Source: Humulus lupulus
Taxonomy: Eukaryota; Streptophyta; Magnoliopsida; Rosales; Cannabaceae
Length of the DNA: 64,000 nt
Reading direction: 5' to 3'
NCBI RefSeq assembly: GCF_963169125.1
Contig: NC_084793.1
Coordinates: forward strand, 135,138,297 to 135,202,296
Part shown: piece by piece, positions 35,473 through 46,855 of the stretch
Numbering within the stretch: position 1 is the first letter of the stretch
Layout of the letters: every line of letters starts with the position of its first letter
The notes under the pieces: generated by a model
Seen by the model: the letters and a program-made list of their open reading frames with translations, nothing else
The model's database searches: none
What the model was told of the DNA's origin: nothing
Made by a program: the position numbers and the translations under genes

Positions 35473-36234
35473 TTAGGCTTGTGTATCAATGGCCATCTGC
35501 AACCTCTCTGGGGGAGTGCTCTTCAACGTTCCCTTCTTTGCCTTCGTGATCGAGGCATTGTAGCACTCCCTTGCTTCCCTCTGATTTCCCAACACGCGTC
35601 CTACCCCTGCGTCTGTCGGGAATTTCATGGCCAAGTGCCATACTGAGGTGACGGCCCGAAGGTTAACCAGTATGGGCCTTCCGATTACAACATTGTACGC
35701 CGAAGGACAATCGACTACTATGAAAGTAGTGAGTAAGGTCCTGATAGTAGGCGCTATACCTGCTATTACCAGAAGTCTGATTGACCACGTTGGGGCGAGT
35801 CCCTCACCAGAGAAGTCGTAAATTGTTTGGTTGCAGGGCTCCAAATCCTTGACGGACAATTTCATGCGTTCCAGTGAAGACTTGTACAGGATGCTTACTG
35901 AACTTCCTATATCGAATAGCACTCTCTTCACCATCATGTTGGCAATTTGAACATCCACGACCAGCGGATCGGAATGTGGGAACCAGATATGCTGGGCGTC
36001 GCTATCAGAGAAGGTTATTTCACCGTCCTCTGACCGAGCCTTCTTTGATGCCCGGTCCTCCACAGTCATCATCTCGATGTCCTGGTCGTGGCATAGGGTC
36101 CGAGCATATCGTTCCCTTGCCTTTGCACTGCTTCCAGCAAGGTGCGGGCCTCCACAGATGGTGAGTAAAGTCCCAGCTACGATCAGGCTGCAAAGGTGGC
36201 GAGCGTTGGCGTGCGGGCGCCTGCTCGTTGCCAC
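35473..36234 (-). pseudogene. Tat-2 aspartic protease, altered active site
   Basis: The frame has FPHSDPLVVDVQIAN, then VLFDIGSSVSILY where D-T-G-S is expected, then YNVVIGRPILVNL and CYNASITKAKKG. The Thr to Ile change in the catalytic triad would be expected to impair cleavage. The rest of the fold matches Tat-1. Confidence 0.8.
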
Positions 36235-37531
36235 CTGGAGCCTCTCGTTGGGAAGTTCCCGAGGCCCGTACGTATCTCCTCAAGTGTCCTTGTCTGATAA
36301 GGAACTCGATTTCATCCTTTAGCTGGTTGCACTCGTTTGTATCGTGTCCGTAGTCGTTATGATAACGACAGAACTTGGTAGTATCTCTCTTCGAAATATC
36401 CTTTTGAATGGGAGTGGGTCTTTTGTAAGGCACACTAGAACTAGTGGCCTAATACACCTCTCCTCGAGACTCGACAAGGGCAGTGTAGTTAGTGAACCGC
36501 GGTTCATAACGATTGCCCTTAGCGTGTTTGTTTTCAGAGGTGGAAGGTTCATTATGAGACCGCTTCCCCCCATTCTTGCCATTGCCATTGCCGTTCCCAT
36601 TGCCATTGTCTTTGCCGTTGGGTTTTGACACATTGGCAGCTTTGGCGGGCTCGGCAATCCCCTTATCTTTGCCTGGGGGCTTTCCCTCACTGGCAATGGT
36701 ATCCTCGAGCTTGATGTACCGATCAGCTCGATCCAAGAATTCTTGAGTAGTCTTAACTCCATGCTTTATGAGGCTACTCCACAAAGGCGTGCGACGCCTA
36801 ACTCCTGCAGTTAGGGCCATCATCTTGCTCTCATCTCCCACTGTTTTAGCTCTAGCCGTTGCTCGCATGAAGCGCTGGACGTAATCCTTCAGTGGCTCTC
36901 CTTCTTGCTGGCGTATCTCCACCAGCTGATTCGCCTCAATTGGGTGCACACGACCCGCATAGAATTGTCCGTAAAATTCCTTTACGAACATCTCCCAAGA
37001 AACAATACTTGCAGGAGGGAATTTGAAAAACCACTCCTGTGCAGCATCAGAAAGTGTTGCAGGAAAGATCCTGCACCGAGCGTCTTTGGACACTTTCTGA
37101 ATGTCCATCTGTATCTCAAACTTGTTGACATGAGATACCGGGTCACCATACCCATCAAAGTTCGGAAGCGTGGGCATATTAAACTTGTTGGGAGTTTCTG
37201 CCACAGTTATCCTTTGAACGAAAGGAATGCCCCTTCTCCTGTCGTACTCGATATGAGACGTCCTTCCCCCGACCAGATGTTGTACTGCCTGATTCAGGGC
37301 ATCTATTTAGGCTTGCACGACGTCAAGAATCGCCGGGGCCTCTGCTGCTGGGGGAATGTACTCATCATGCCGTTCCCGACGGTCGTTGAGTACATCTCTT
37401 AAGTCTTCGTCTCTTCGCTGTTGCTCGCTTCCTCCGAGCCGATTAAAGACGTTATTTTGTCTGGGCTGCCCCCCCAGCGTTACGTCTTTCGGGTTGGTCT
37501 TCCCTAGGTGGTGGGCTTCTGCCCCCACCTC
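36150..37531 (-). pseudogene. Tat-2 gag, C-terminal part
   Basis: It contains the Gag domain (PTLPNFDGYGDPVSHVNKFE, SWEMFVKEFYGQFYAGRVHP, EGEPLKDYVQRFMRA, EFLDRADRYIKLEDTI), a Lys/Asn/Gly-rich linker and the variant zinc knuckle FCRYHNDYGHDTNEC (C-X2-H-X4-H-X4-C). The N-terminal part lies 15 kb away at 52436-53273 because G2 and Tat-3 were inserted here. Confidence 0.85.
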
Positions 37532-37539
37532 TGTAACGC

Positions 37540-39714
37540 CCTGGATAGCTAAGACCGTTACACTGTGTGTTTACAAAGTGCTAGACTTGCTAATCAAGTC
37601 GTTTAATTTAAATCGTGTTATTGAAACTATAAAGGAACAAGGGTTAAAATGTTTTGATCTCAAAAGTCACATTTTTCATAAAGAGACGTTTTCTGATTAC
37701 ACGGGATCCCAAAAATATTAAGTTTAAAGACCGTTTACAAAATTCATAAGGTTTAAATACAATATCAAGCCATATTAAGGCAAAACAGACAGTTAGGCAA
37801 TACCTGTCCTGATCCACTCCTCGACCATGGCGATCGAACAGCAGGCTATGTGCATTCAACCCCGCAGCTCTCCATCTCAGGATTGGTCTAGCTTGCCTTT
37901 TCCTTTACCTGCACCACGTAGCACCCGTGAGCCAAGGCCCAGCAAGAAAACACAACAACAGAGCATAAGCAATCAACAGACAAATCAATATCTCATATTG
38001 CATCACATATTCTTAATCATATCAACATTTAGAATAGTCAAGTATTCAACATACTAAACATATCAATTCATATTACAAAATCAATCACATATGATAACTA
38101 GGGTTAGCGCCCTCAGGCCGCACCCTCCGTTATCCCACTTACTCTGGCCCGCTTAAACCGAGCTCAGTGAATATTAAGCTGTCCTTGGCTACCAGTGGCC
38201 AAGCCGCGCCCTGTGCGCAAATATTGTGTACGGCACCCTTAGGCTGCTATCACATGTCCCATGGCATAATACCATCATTGACATAATAAAAATATCGGGA
38301 GCACTTAGTCCCATCACAAACATATAACCGGGTGCAGTTTTCTTACCTTTCGATTTGCTTGCTTTGATCACTTGACTCCTTGAGCACGATCCCTCTTCAG
38401 CCCTAGCGCTCACCTAAACACAACCATAGGTCAAAGTCATCACCAAAATTCAAGTCCAAAACCTAGCATCGGGACCAATCCCGAGCCCCCGGAAAGTCCT
38501 AGTTCCTCCAAACAAGGTGGTGGAATCAAACTCCAAACCCTTGGTCAAAAACCCTTAAATGACCCTAAAATCCCTTTATGGAAACAGGGTAGCGCTACAT
38601 CGCTCATTGGAGGGCGCTACAGCGCTACAAACAGAAGAAAAATCCCCTCAGCATGCATGGCCTAGCGCTACAACGCCCAAAGGCTAGCGCTGTAGTGCTA
38701 GTCACAAACAGGCAACACCCCAGTTTCCCTTCCTGCGATTTCCTCGACCCAAACTTAACCAAAACTTCCCAAAACCTTCACCAAACTCAAAAACAAGCTT
38801 ATTAACACACTCTACTCATCCCAAGCATTCCAAATACTGAAAACCCAATCACATGCATCCCTAATCCCAAAATTCACCATAGCTGACCCTAAACTCAAAA
38901 CTCAGCAGAAATCAGTCAAAACATCAAAGTTAAAGCTCAGAACTTCATACCTTTAATAGGAATTCGATTTCAAGACAACATCTACACCTCCTTAGCTTGC
39001 TCTTCCTCACCCTTTGGCCTAAATTCCCTAAAGTTCCCATCAAACTCAGCTTATACACATATTTCAAAAACCAAAACCAGCAACTGAAGAAACTACAAAG
39101 CCTTACCTCAAGTGTTAGGGTGTTCTTGCTAAACCTCTGCCAATTCTCCAATCCTAGCTTAGGATTCTTGATGCTTAGCCTAACTTAGCTCCTCCCTGAG
39201 CTTTCCCCCAAAAATACTCAAGAAACTGATGAAGAAAGCACAAACCAACCTTAGGAAACTCTCTGTTTTCTCCTTTTCTTTTTCTTCCTTTTCCTTCTTT
39301 TCTTTCCTCAGACATCTATAGTATTCTACCACTTCCACTAACATAAAGCCTCAGTAATACCCATCTTTAAGAAGCAAAATGACCTTAATGCCCTCCCTAT
39401 TAATTCTAAACCCTTTAATCCACTTAGGGGCATTTTAGTCATTTCACCCCAATTAACGCTAACTCCTCGAGTGTCTCTAATTTTTGCCACTTAATTCCCG
39501 ATACCTAATTAATCACCAATAATATTCCTCGATGTCAAAATAGACCCCAATATACTCGCTAAATTCCCATTTATACCCCTAGGCTCACCCCGAGCTGGGT
39601 ACAAATCCCCGCCATGACTTTTTCGCTAATCTGCTCAGTATGATCCTCTCGAGTCACAGGTCACAGATATATCCGCATAATAATGTGGTCTCGACAATTA
39701 TCACATATACCAAT
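37540..39714. other. G2 body, no gene
   Basis: I found no supportable coding sequence here; the short frames seen do not resemble any family. Notable content is the AGCGCT cluster (38591-38700) and pyrimidine-rich stretches at 39265-39310. The 39480-39714 part aligns with G1 at about 1270-1500. Confidence 0.6.
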
Positions 39715-39719
39715 ACAGT

Positions 39720-40489
39720 TGTACGCCCTGGTTTTCCCACGGGCTGTTAGCAAGCTGAGATACGGCCTAATCGTGAGATACGACCTAATCATGTCTACCA
39801 CGTGGACATCCCCAAGACCGGAGCTGCCACTCGAAAGATCCTACCTCCTCAGCTCGAGGTAACCAACCGGTTCGCCAAGATCAGACTAAGTGTGGACTCT
39901 GAAGGCCACAGGTCAAGGGAAGCATCCAGCTCGTGGTACGAGTTAGAGTTGGAAGCTGTGACCTTTTATAAAGTCAACCACGCAAGGTAAACGTGCATAT
40001 ATCAGGCATCACATGTCTGATATATCCCTGACTTCTCGGACATGCAGCATGAACGTGCGCATTCAGACACCCACGACTGGGTTGGGCCGTGCGGCCCATT
40101 ATCCCCTTACCTATTGATTAGACCACACTTTATGTGTCAGGTTTTAGGAATTAATTATGAATGTCACAGAGTTGACATGAAAGGTAAGAAGGTCACGGGA
40201 TGACCTTCTTACCAACTCCTAGGTGCCCTCTCCTATAAATATGGAGACCCTGGGAGTTACAAAGGGTTGGACTCTATCGTGTAAGAAATACCCTGTAAAA
40301 GAATACCAAGTATATAGCAATAATACTGACTGGTGGAGTAGAAGGATTTTAACCTTTGAACCACCTAAAAACGTAATTGTGTCACCAGCCCATTCCTAAA
40401 AAGATCATTCATCTATTTCGGTTCAACATAAGCACTAATCCCTTCCTCTTATTTTCTTAATTACCTATTGGCGAAGAACCGCGTCAACA
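39720..40489 (+). repeat. Tat-3 5' LTR
   Basis: It starts TGTACGCCCTGG and ends CCGCGTCAACA. The promoter TATA box TATAAATAT lies at about 40233-40241. A short tandem duplication (GAGATACGGCCTAATC / GAGATACGACCTAATC) near 39760 is absent from the 3' LTR. Confidence 0.95.
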
Positions 40490-40516
40490 GTTTGATGCTT
40501 TCATTGAGAGCTAGTT
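40490..40516 (+). promoter_or_regulatory. Tat-3 leader, candidate primer-binding region
   Basis: GTTTGATGCTTTCATTGAGA follows the LTR directly and matches the Tat-1 and Tat-2 motif at the same place. It overlaps a potential hairpin, GCTTTCATTGAGAGC. The primer tRNA was not identified. Confidence 0.5.
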
Positions 40517-40544
40517 AGATTGGTGCTATCGCAAACATCCAACT

Positions 40545-42600
40545 ATGGTGACCACTCGATCAGGGCACGGTAACGAGACGGAACAACATGATGGGCAGGA
40601 GGCTCATCATATCGCCATCCCTGGCGAACAAATTCCTGAGGTCCAACAGCGGCCAGGCAAGCAGCCGGTGGGCCAAGATGACACTGGAAGTTCGGCGCCC
40701 CGGCCACCTAATCCAAACCCAGGTTATTACACTGCGGTGGAGATGGAGAATGCTCAGCTGAGGAGCCAGCTAGCAACAGCTAATCAGTAGATAAAGGAGG
40801 CAAACTTCGAAGACATGCCTAGAGCCGAACAACAACAATACAGCCGTTCGGTCCGAACTTCAACTCCCAGCTCCCAACCAGCCTCGAGCGCGCCCAGGAG
40901 AGCTCGAGGAAATTCCAGAAGGAGATCCGGGGAGGGCTCATAGCATCAGCCCGTCCCCACCAGCCGTCCTGCGCCTCGTCCAGATCGCCAGGCGCGGGAC
41001 CTGCATGTTGGCAGGGCCGCGAGGCCCCCACCTAACTTGATCCGCTGTGATGGAACCAAGATCGCATCTCCGGTCAGGCATCCTCCCTCACCAATAAGAT
41101 ATCCGTCTCCACCTCGGCCCATCCGAGATATTCCAACTTATGGAAGCATTGGGAGAAACCCGCCGTCTGCGGGACCTTCCTGACGTAGCAGGGCGCCGAG
41201 AGAAAGCCCGGATCCTCACCACCAAAGGCGGACTCCGAGCCTCTCTAACAGGAGCTACTGGATCGACAGTCACCGGAGTGACCTTTCTGGCGGAGACTTG
41301 CATCAGCGTTTAAGCTCGGCACAAAGTCCTCAAACCACCCAGGGGGTGACCTGCGAGATCGCCTTAACTCTCATAGAGGAGAGCCAGTAGGAGGTGGCAA
41401 CCATGCTCGCTCAGGGGGAGACCTGTCCGAAGTACGTAACAGCGGGAATGCCCCAAATAACCTATCTCAAGATAGGAGGGGCAATAACCCACCAAATATG
41501 TACAATGGATTCGGAGCTGTTGACCAGCCCCAGAATAACCAAGGAAATCAGGACAAAACCCTCGAGCGCCTTGGCTCAGATGGAGGAGCTGATGAGGAAT
41601 CTCCTGTCGGAGAAAGATAAAGATGAATATGATTTGGGGGACGAGATGGAGCTCTTCGCCCCCAGCATAGCAGCAATGGCTTACCCACCTAGTTTCCGTA
41701 TGCTACACCTGTCCAAGTTCAATTGAAACGGAGATCCGTCGGATCATCTGGGGATGTTCAACACCCTGATGATGGCCCACAACATTGGCCCCGAGCTGAG
41801 GTGTCTAATATTTCCCTCCACACTGACTGGACCGGCTAGGCAGTGGTTCAAGCAAAGCAAAAGACAATCAATCAGCTCCTGGAAGACTTTTTCTGCTGAC
41901 TTCAAAATGGCATTCCGAGCCTCCCAGGCTGCCCGCGTCAAGGCCGATTCTCTGGCTAACATGAGGCAGCAGCCCAACGAACCTCTGAAGGCTTACCTGG
42001 GTAGGTTCGCTAGCATCGCTGCTCGGGCCAGAGACGCGGATGACAGCTCCAAGCTCATGGCCATGAGGACTGAGATCCTCGTCGGAGGGGGAATCTGGAA
42101 AGATATACAAATGAAGGGAGTTAGCTCGGTGAACGAGTTCCTAAGCCCAAGAAGGGATAAACTTGGAGGAGGTTGAAGCCTCAGCTGCAGGGACCAGCCA
42201 GGTTCCTGAGCAGCCCGCTGGAGTGGGGACGGAGGTCGCGACAGCAACCCAAAACGTCACACAGAACAACCAGCTCAGTGGAGGCAAAAGATTGGGGAAC
42301 GGTGAGGGCAGCCAGCACGGCCCAAAGAAGAATAAGTCCGCAGACAAGTTCAAGGCGGTCTACGCGAATTATACAGAGCTCACCCACTCTAGGGAGAACA
42401 TCTTCCTGGCGAACTCTACTCGCCTCCCCTGGAAGAGGCCGGAGCCATTAAAACACCAAAAAGGGAAGAGAGACACCTCCAAGTTTTGCCGTTTTCACAA
42501 CGATGTTGGCCACAATACCGATGATTGCAGGCATTTGAAAGATATCCACAAAATCTCATCCAAGCCGGCCCCTTGGCCCAGTACGCGCAGAACAGGGTTC
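40545..42600 (+). pseudogene. Tat-3 gag
   Basis: The ATG at 40545 opens MVTTRSGHGNETEQHDGQEA. Stops break the low-complexity N-terminus. The Gag domain follows (SFRMLHLSKFN, DHLGMFNTLMMAHNI, KTFSADFKMAFRAS, NEPLKAYLGRFASIAARA). The variant zinc knuckle FCRFHNDVGHNTDDC lies at 42487-42528 with C-X2-H-X4-H-X4-C spacing. It would form the particle and bind RNA. The reading frame changes near 42170. Confidence 0.85.
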
Positions 42601-42639
42601 CAGCAAGTCGACCTGCTCCGGAAGTCCCGGTCAGTCAGC

Positions 42640-43300
42640 CCGGGTCTCGGGTAGATCAGGACGTCCCTCCTCCCGTGATAGGAGGAGAGATATCCACAAT
42701 ATCTGGAGGTCCACATATGGCTGGCACAAGCAGGGGTGCCCAGAAGAGGTACGTAAACGAACTCAAGGCGCATAGTGGAGTAGAGTTCATCCTGGAACAG
42801 CGTCTGCCGAAGCAGCAGCGATTGGAGAGGCAACTGATCATTTTTACAGAAGAAGATGCGGGCCATGTCCAGTTCCCTCATAACGACCCTCTGGTCGTAG
42901 TAGTTCAGCTCGCTAATCGGAAGGTTAGGAGGGTGCTGATCGATAATGGGAGCTCGGTAAACCTTCTATTCCAGTCCACATTGGAGAAGATGGGTCTGAC
43001 TGTCGCCGAACTGAAGGCGACCTCCATGATGCTGTATGGTTTTTCGGGAGAAGGATCAGCGGCTATAGGGACTGTCGAGCTGGTGATCACCCTAGGAGAA
43101 GGACCTCGGACAGTCTCTAAACTCCTCGAGTTCGTGGTCATCGACTACTCCGCTACATACAACGCAATTTTGGGACGACCCACGCTCATAGCCTTTGAGG
43201 CCGTCACTTCCATTCGCCACCTCGTGATAAAATTCCCTACTTCCACGGGAATATGCACTGTCCATGGCGATCAACTCACTGCCAGGGAATGCTACAACAT
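42640..43300 (+). pseudogene. Tat-3 aspartic protease, altered active site
   Basis: It lies in one open frame with the polymerase (42525-44315). It has FPHNDPLVVVVQLANRKVRR, then VLIDNGSSVNLLF with Asn in place of the Thr or Ser of D-T/S-G, then YNAILGRPTL and CYNISMKGK. The substitution would be expected to weaken or abolish activity. Confidence 0.8.
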
Positions 43301-43499
43301 TTCCATGAAGGGAAAATCGAAACCCGGGCAGCTAGCAATGGCCATCCAAGGTGGTGGAGAGGAATCTCAGGAACCCTTAGCTGATCCTGAGATTGAAAAA
43401 CCTCAGAGCGCCGAAGGGGAAAATATCATCTTAAGTGAGGATATTGACCCCCGAATAGGCGAGGACAGGTCCGAGCTCCAGGCTATTGAGGAGCTCGAG

Positions 43500-44316
43500 G
43501 AAATAAACATCGATCCGCAGAACCCTTCACGGATGGTCAAGCTCGGGAAAAACCTATGTAGCAAGAGGAAGGCGGAGCTGACCAAATTTCTGCAGGACAA
43601 CCTGGATGTGTTTGCGTGGTCACACGAGGACATGGTGGGAATCAGCCCGAGTGTCATCATGCACACCCTTCATCTAGACAAAAGCGTTCCTTCAAAGGCC
43701 CAGAAGCAGAGGCGCCTTGGAACAACCCGGGCTGAAGCCTTAGAGGAAGAAGTAGCCTGGCTCAAGAAATGCGGCTTTATCCGTGAAGCCAAGTTTCTGA
43801 TTTGGGTCGCCAACCCCGTGCTGGTCCCGAAGCCCAACGGGAAGTGGCGGACCTACATCGACTTCTCCAACCTGAATAAAGCCTGCCCCAAGGATTTTTT
43901 TCCATTGCCAAGGATTGACCAACTGGTGGATGCCACGGCGGGGCACGAGCTCATATCCTTTATGGACGCGTACTCAGGCTACAATCAGATCGCCATGAAT
44001 TCGGCGGACCAAGAGCACACCAGCTTCATGACCCTGACTAACGTTTATTGTTACAAGGTCATGCCATTCGGGCTGAAGAATGCCGGTGCTACGTACCAAA
44101 GGTTAGTAAATAGAATGTTTGCAAACCAGATCGGGAAGAACATGGAAGTGTACGTTGATGACATGCTAGTCAAGTCAAAGACTGTCGATAACCATGTTTC
44201 CGACCTGGGAGAATGCTTCAAGATACTACGGGAGTATGGCATAAGGGTTAATCCACAAAAGTGCACTTTTGGAGTCGCATCGGGAAAATTCCTAGGTTTC
44301 ATCGTCGATACCTGAG
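43500..44316 (+). pseudogene. Tat-3 reverse transcriptase
   Basis: The frame carries VFAWSHEDMVGISPSVI, NPVLVPKPNGKWRTYIDFSN, KACPKDFFPLPRIDQLVDAT, FMDAYSGYNQIAMN, YKVMPFGLKNAGATYQRLVN and EVYVDDMLVKSK (YVDD at 44151-44162). It is open until TGA at 44314-44316, inside the GFIVDTRGIE motif, where an Arg CGA has become TGA. TAG follows at about 44337. Confidence 0.9.
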
Positions 44317-44348
44317 GAATCGAGGCAAACCCCGACTAGATCAGATCG

Positions 44349-44996
44349 TTGCTCGAGCTTCCCTCACCCAGGCCACGCAAAGATGTCCAAGGCTTGACAG
44401 GAAGGGTGGCAGCCCTCAACCGGTTTATTTTAAAATCCACCGATAAGTGCTTGCCATTCTACAACCTGCTCCGAGGAAATAAGAAGTTCGAATGGACAGA
44501 AGAGTGCGAAAGCGCTTTCCTCGACTTGAAGGCACATCTGGCCAAGCCGCCTGTATTATCCAAACCAAAAGCAGGAGAACCTCTTTATCTCTACCTAGCT
44601 GTCACAGAGGATGCAACTAGTGCCGTATTGGTCTGAGAAGAGGACCGGATTCAGAGACCTGTCTATTACGTCAGCAAGAGACTTCTCGGAGCTGAATCCC
44701 GGTATCCGTTGATGGAGAAATTAGCATTCTGCCTTATCACGACCTCTCAAAAGTTCAGGCCGTACTTCCAGTCCCACTCAATACATGTCATAACCGATCA
44801 GCCTTTAAGGCAGGTTTTGCAAAAACCTGAAGCATCGGGACATCTGTTAAAGTGCGCTATCGAACTCAGTCAGTTTGAGATTTTGTACACCCCACGAACT
44901 GCTATAAAAAGTCAGGCCTTGGCCGATTTTGTAGCAGAGTGCACAGGATTCCGGGAGGATCTTGCAGAAGACTCACCCCAGGTCACCTTGGCCTAG
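44349..44996 (+). pseudogene. Tat-3 RT connection and native RNase H, catalytic Asp absent
   Basis: After VQGLTGRVAALNRF and YNLLRGNKKFEWTEECE comes PLYLYLAVTEDATSAVLV, where the catalytic Asp of gypsy RNase H is missing. A TGA at about 44634 precedes RPVYYVSKRLLGAESRYPLM, VITDQPLRQVLQKPEASG and ILYTPRTAIKSQALADFVAE. A TAG ends the frame at about 44995. Confidence 0.75.
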
Positions 44997-44999
44997 GCG

Positions 45000-45470
45000 T
45001 CGTGGAGGATCTTCGTGGACGGTTCATCCAGTGAGAACGGCTCCGGAGCTGGAATCATTTTAATATCCCCTGAGGGATATAGATTCCACTCAGCGTTGAG
45101 ATTCAGATTCAAGGCCTCCAACAAGGAGGCCAAATACGAAGCTTTGCTGGCCGGGCTAAGAATAGCCCAGGAGCTGAAGGCGAGCTCCGTCCAGTGCTTC
45201 AGTGACTCCCAGCTCGTGGTAAACCAGGTTCTGGGCGAATATCAGGCACGAGGGCCCAAGATGGCTGCCTACCTGGCAAAGGTAAAAGTTGAACTGTCCG
45301 CATTTGGACGAGGCTCAATCGAGCAGATACCTCGGGAACAGAACGCTAACGCAGACACTCTTGCCAAGCTTGCCACGTACGGGGAGACGGAGGCTCTAGG
45401 GTTAGTTCCGGTAGAGTTCTTGGAAAAACCAAGTATAGAAGAAGCCAAGGCGGAGGTCGAGATGATCGAC
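45000..45470 (+). pseudogene. Tat-3 second (archaeal-type) RNase H
   Basis: It is intact across its core: WRIFVDGSSSENGSGAGIIL (first Asp), SNKEAKYEALLAGLRIAQEL (Glu), QCFSDSQLVVNQVLGEYQA (second Asp) and QNANADTLAKLATYG (last Asp). This is the clearest archaeal-type RNase H in the window and the main reason to call these Tat-type. A frameshift follows near 45480. Confidence 0.8.
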
Positions 45471-45589
45471 GCTAGGTCGACCTGGATGACCCCATCCTCG
45501 AGTATCTCACCAAGGGGAAGCTACCTGAAGGGCATAATGATGCGCGACGAGTACTGTACCAGGCCCCAAGGTATACAGTGGTAGACAGG

Positions 45590-46717
45590 GTGCTATACCG
45601 ACGTGGGCACTCCCTACCTCTCCTATGATGTGTTCTTCCAAGCGAGGCAAAGGCCATCCTGCAGGAAGTGCATGAGGGTTTTTGCAGAGATCACACTGGG
45701 GGGCAAAGCTTGGCCCTAAAGGTCCTGAGGCAAGGATATTACTGGCCCACTCTGTCCAAGGATTCGATCTCGTATGTCAAGAAGTGCGACAAGTGCCAGC
45801 GGTTCGCCTCAGTTGCCCGAGCTCCCCCAGTCAAGCTGAAGATGATCTCTTCCCCATGGCCGTTTGCAGTTTGGGGGATCGACTTGGTTGGGGCCCTCCC
45901 TACTAGAAAAGGCGGGGTCCGCTACACCGTGGTGGCCATCGACTACTTTACGAAATGGGCTGAGGCAGAACCTTTGGCAACGATAACTTCCAAAAAAATT
46001 CCTCGACTTCGTGGTTAAGAGCATTATCTGTCGATTCGGGCTGCCCAAGAAAATCGTTTCCAACAATGGGACTCAGTTCGACAGCGACCTTTTCACCGAA
46101 TTTTGTGAAAGGTACGAAATTGTGAAAAGTTTCTCCTTCGTGGCCTATCCTCAGGCGAATGGCCAGGTCGAGGCCGTCAACAAGACGTTAAAGGCGAGCC
46201 TCAAGAAGAGACTAGACAAAGCGAAGGGGTCTGGCCAGAACAGCTCCCCTAGGTTCTGTGGGCATACCGGACCTCGCATCGAACTCCTACGGGTCATACT
46301 CCTTTCTCCCTGACCTTTGGAAGTGAGGCAGTCCTCCCTGTGGAGATTAAGGTACTTTCGCATAGGGTCCAGGCATATGACCAGGACCACAACCACAAGC
46401 TACTTTGCACTTCCCTTGACTTGGTTGATGAAAGACGAGAAGATTCGCAACTCCAGCTCGCACATTACCAGCAAAAAATCACTCGCTATTTCAACTCAAA
46501 GGTCAAAAAGCGCGCCTTTAGCGTTGGCGACCTGGTCCTCAAGAGAGTTTTCTTAGCTGGAAAGGATCCCAAAGATGGGGTATTGGGACCGAACTGGGAA
46601 GGGCCATATCAAGTCATCGAGGTCATTAAAGAAGGAACTTACAAACTAGCTCGGCTTGATGGAGGGGCAATCCCACGAACTTGGAACGCCATCCATTTGA
46701 AGAGATATTATCAATGA
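45590..46717 (+). pseudogene. Tat-3 integrase
   Basis: The zinc-binding region has HEGFCRDHTGGQSLALKVLR and KKCDKCQRFASVAR. The core has WGIDLVGALPTRKGGVRYTV, SNNGTQFDSDLF (first Asp of SDNG is Asn) and GQVEAVNKTLKASLKKRL. The C-terminus has AFSVGDLVLKRVFLAG and GPNWEGPYQVIEV and ends LKRYYQ at 46717. Frames shift at about 46010 and 46240. Confidence 0.85.
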
Positions 46718-46838
46718 TTCCCTTGTAAGGCCTAAAAGGCCATTTTTTATGTATTAAGCAATGGGAATTAACTTTTCATTTATGACTGTACATATTTACA
46801 AGTGTAATATAGAGTAACCACGAAAGACCCTTTCCTAG

Positions 46839-46855
46839 TTACTTGGGGGGCATGT
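46839..46855 (+). promoter_or_regulatory. Internal polypurine-like motif of Tat-3
   Basis: TTACTTGGGGGGCATGT repeats the core of the terminal tract (ACTTGGGGGGCAAA at 51432-51445). It lies 120 bp after the pol stop and just before the 119-bp tandem repeats. Tat-1 and Tat-2 carry related motifs at the matching place. The role is unknown. Confidence 0.6.

Noticed and set aside
37532..39719. G2 as the start of a full gypsy element of its own
   Set aside because: Outside Tat-3 it has no gag or pol sequence, and both ends match a single LTR, so a solo LTR fits better.
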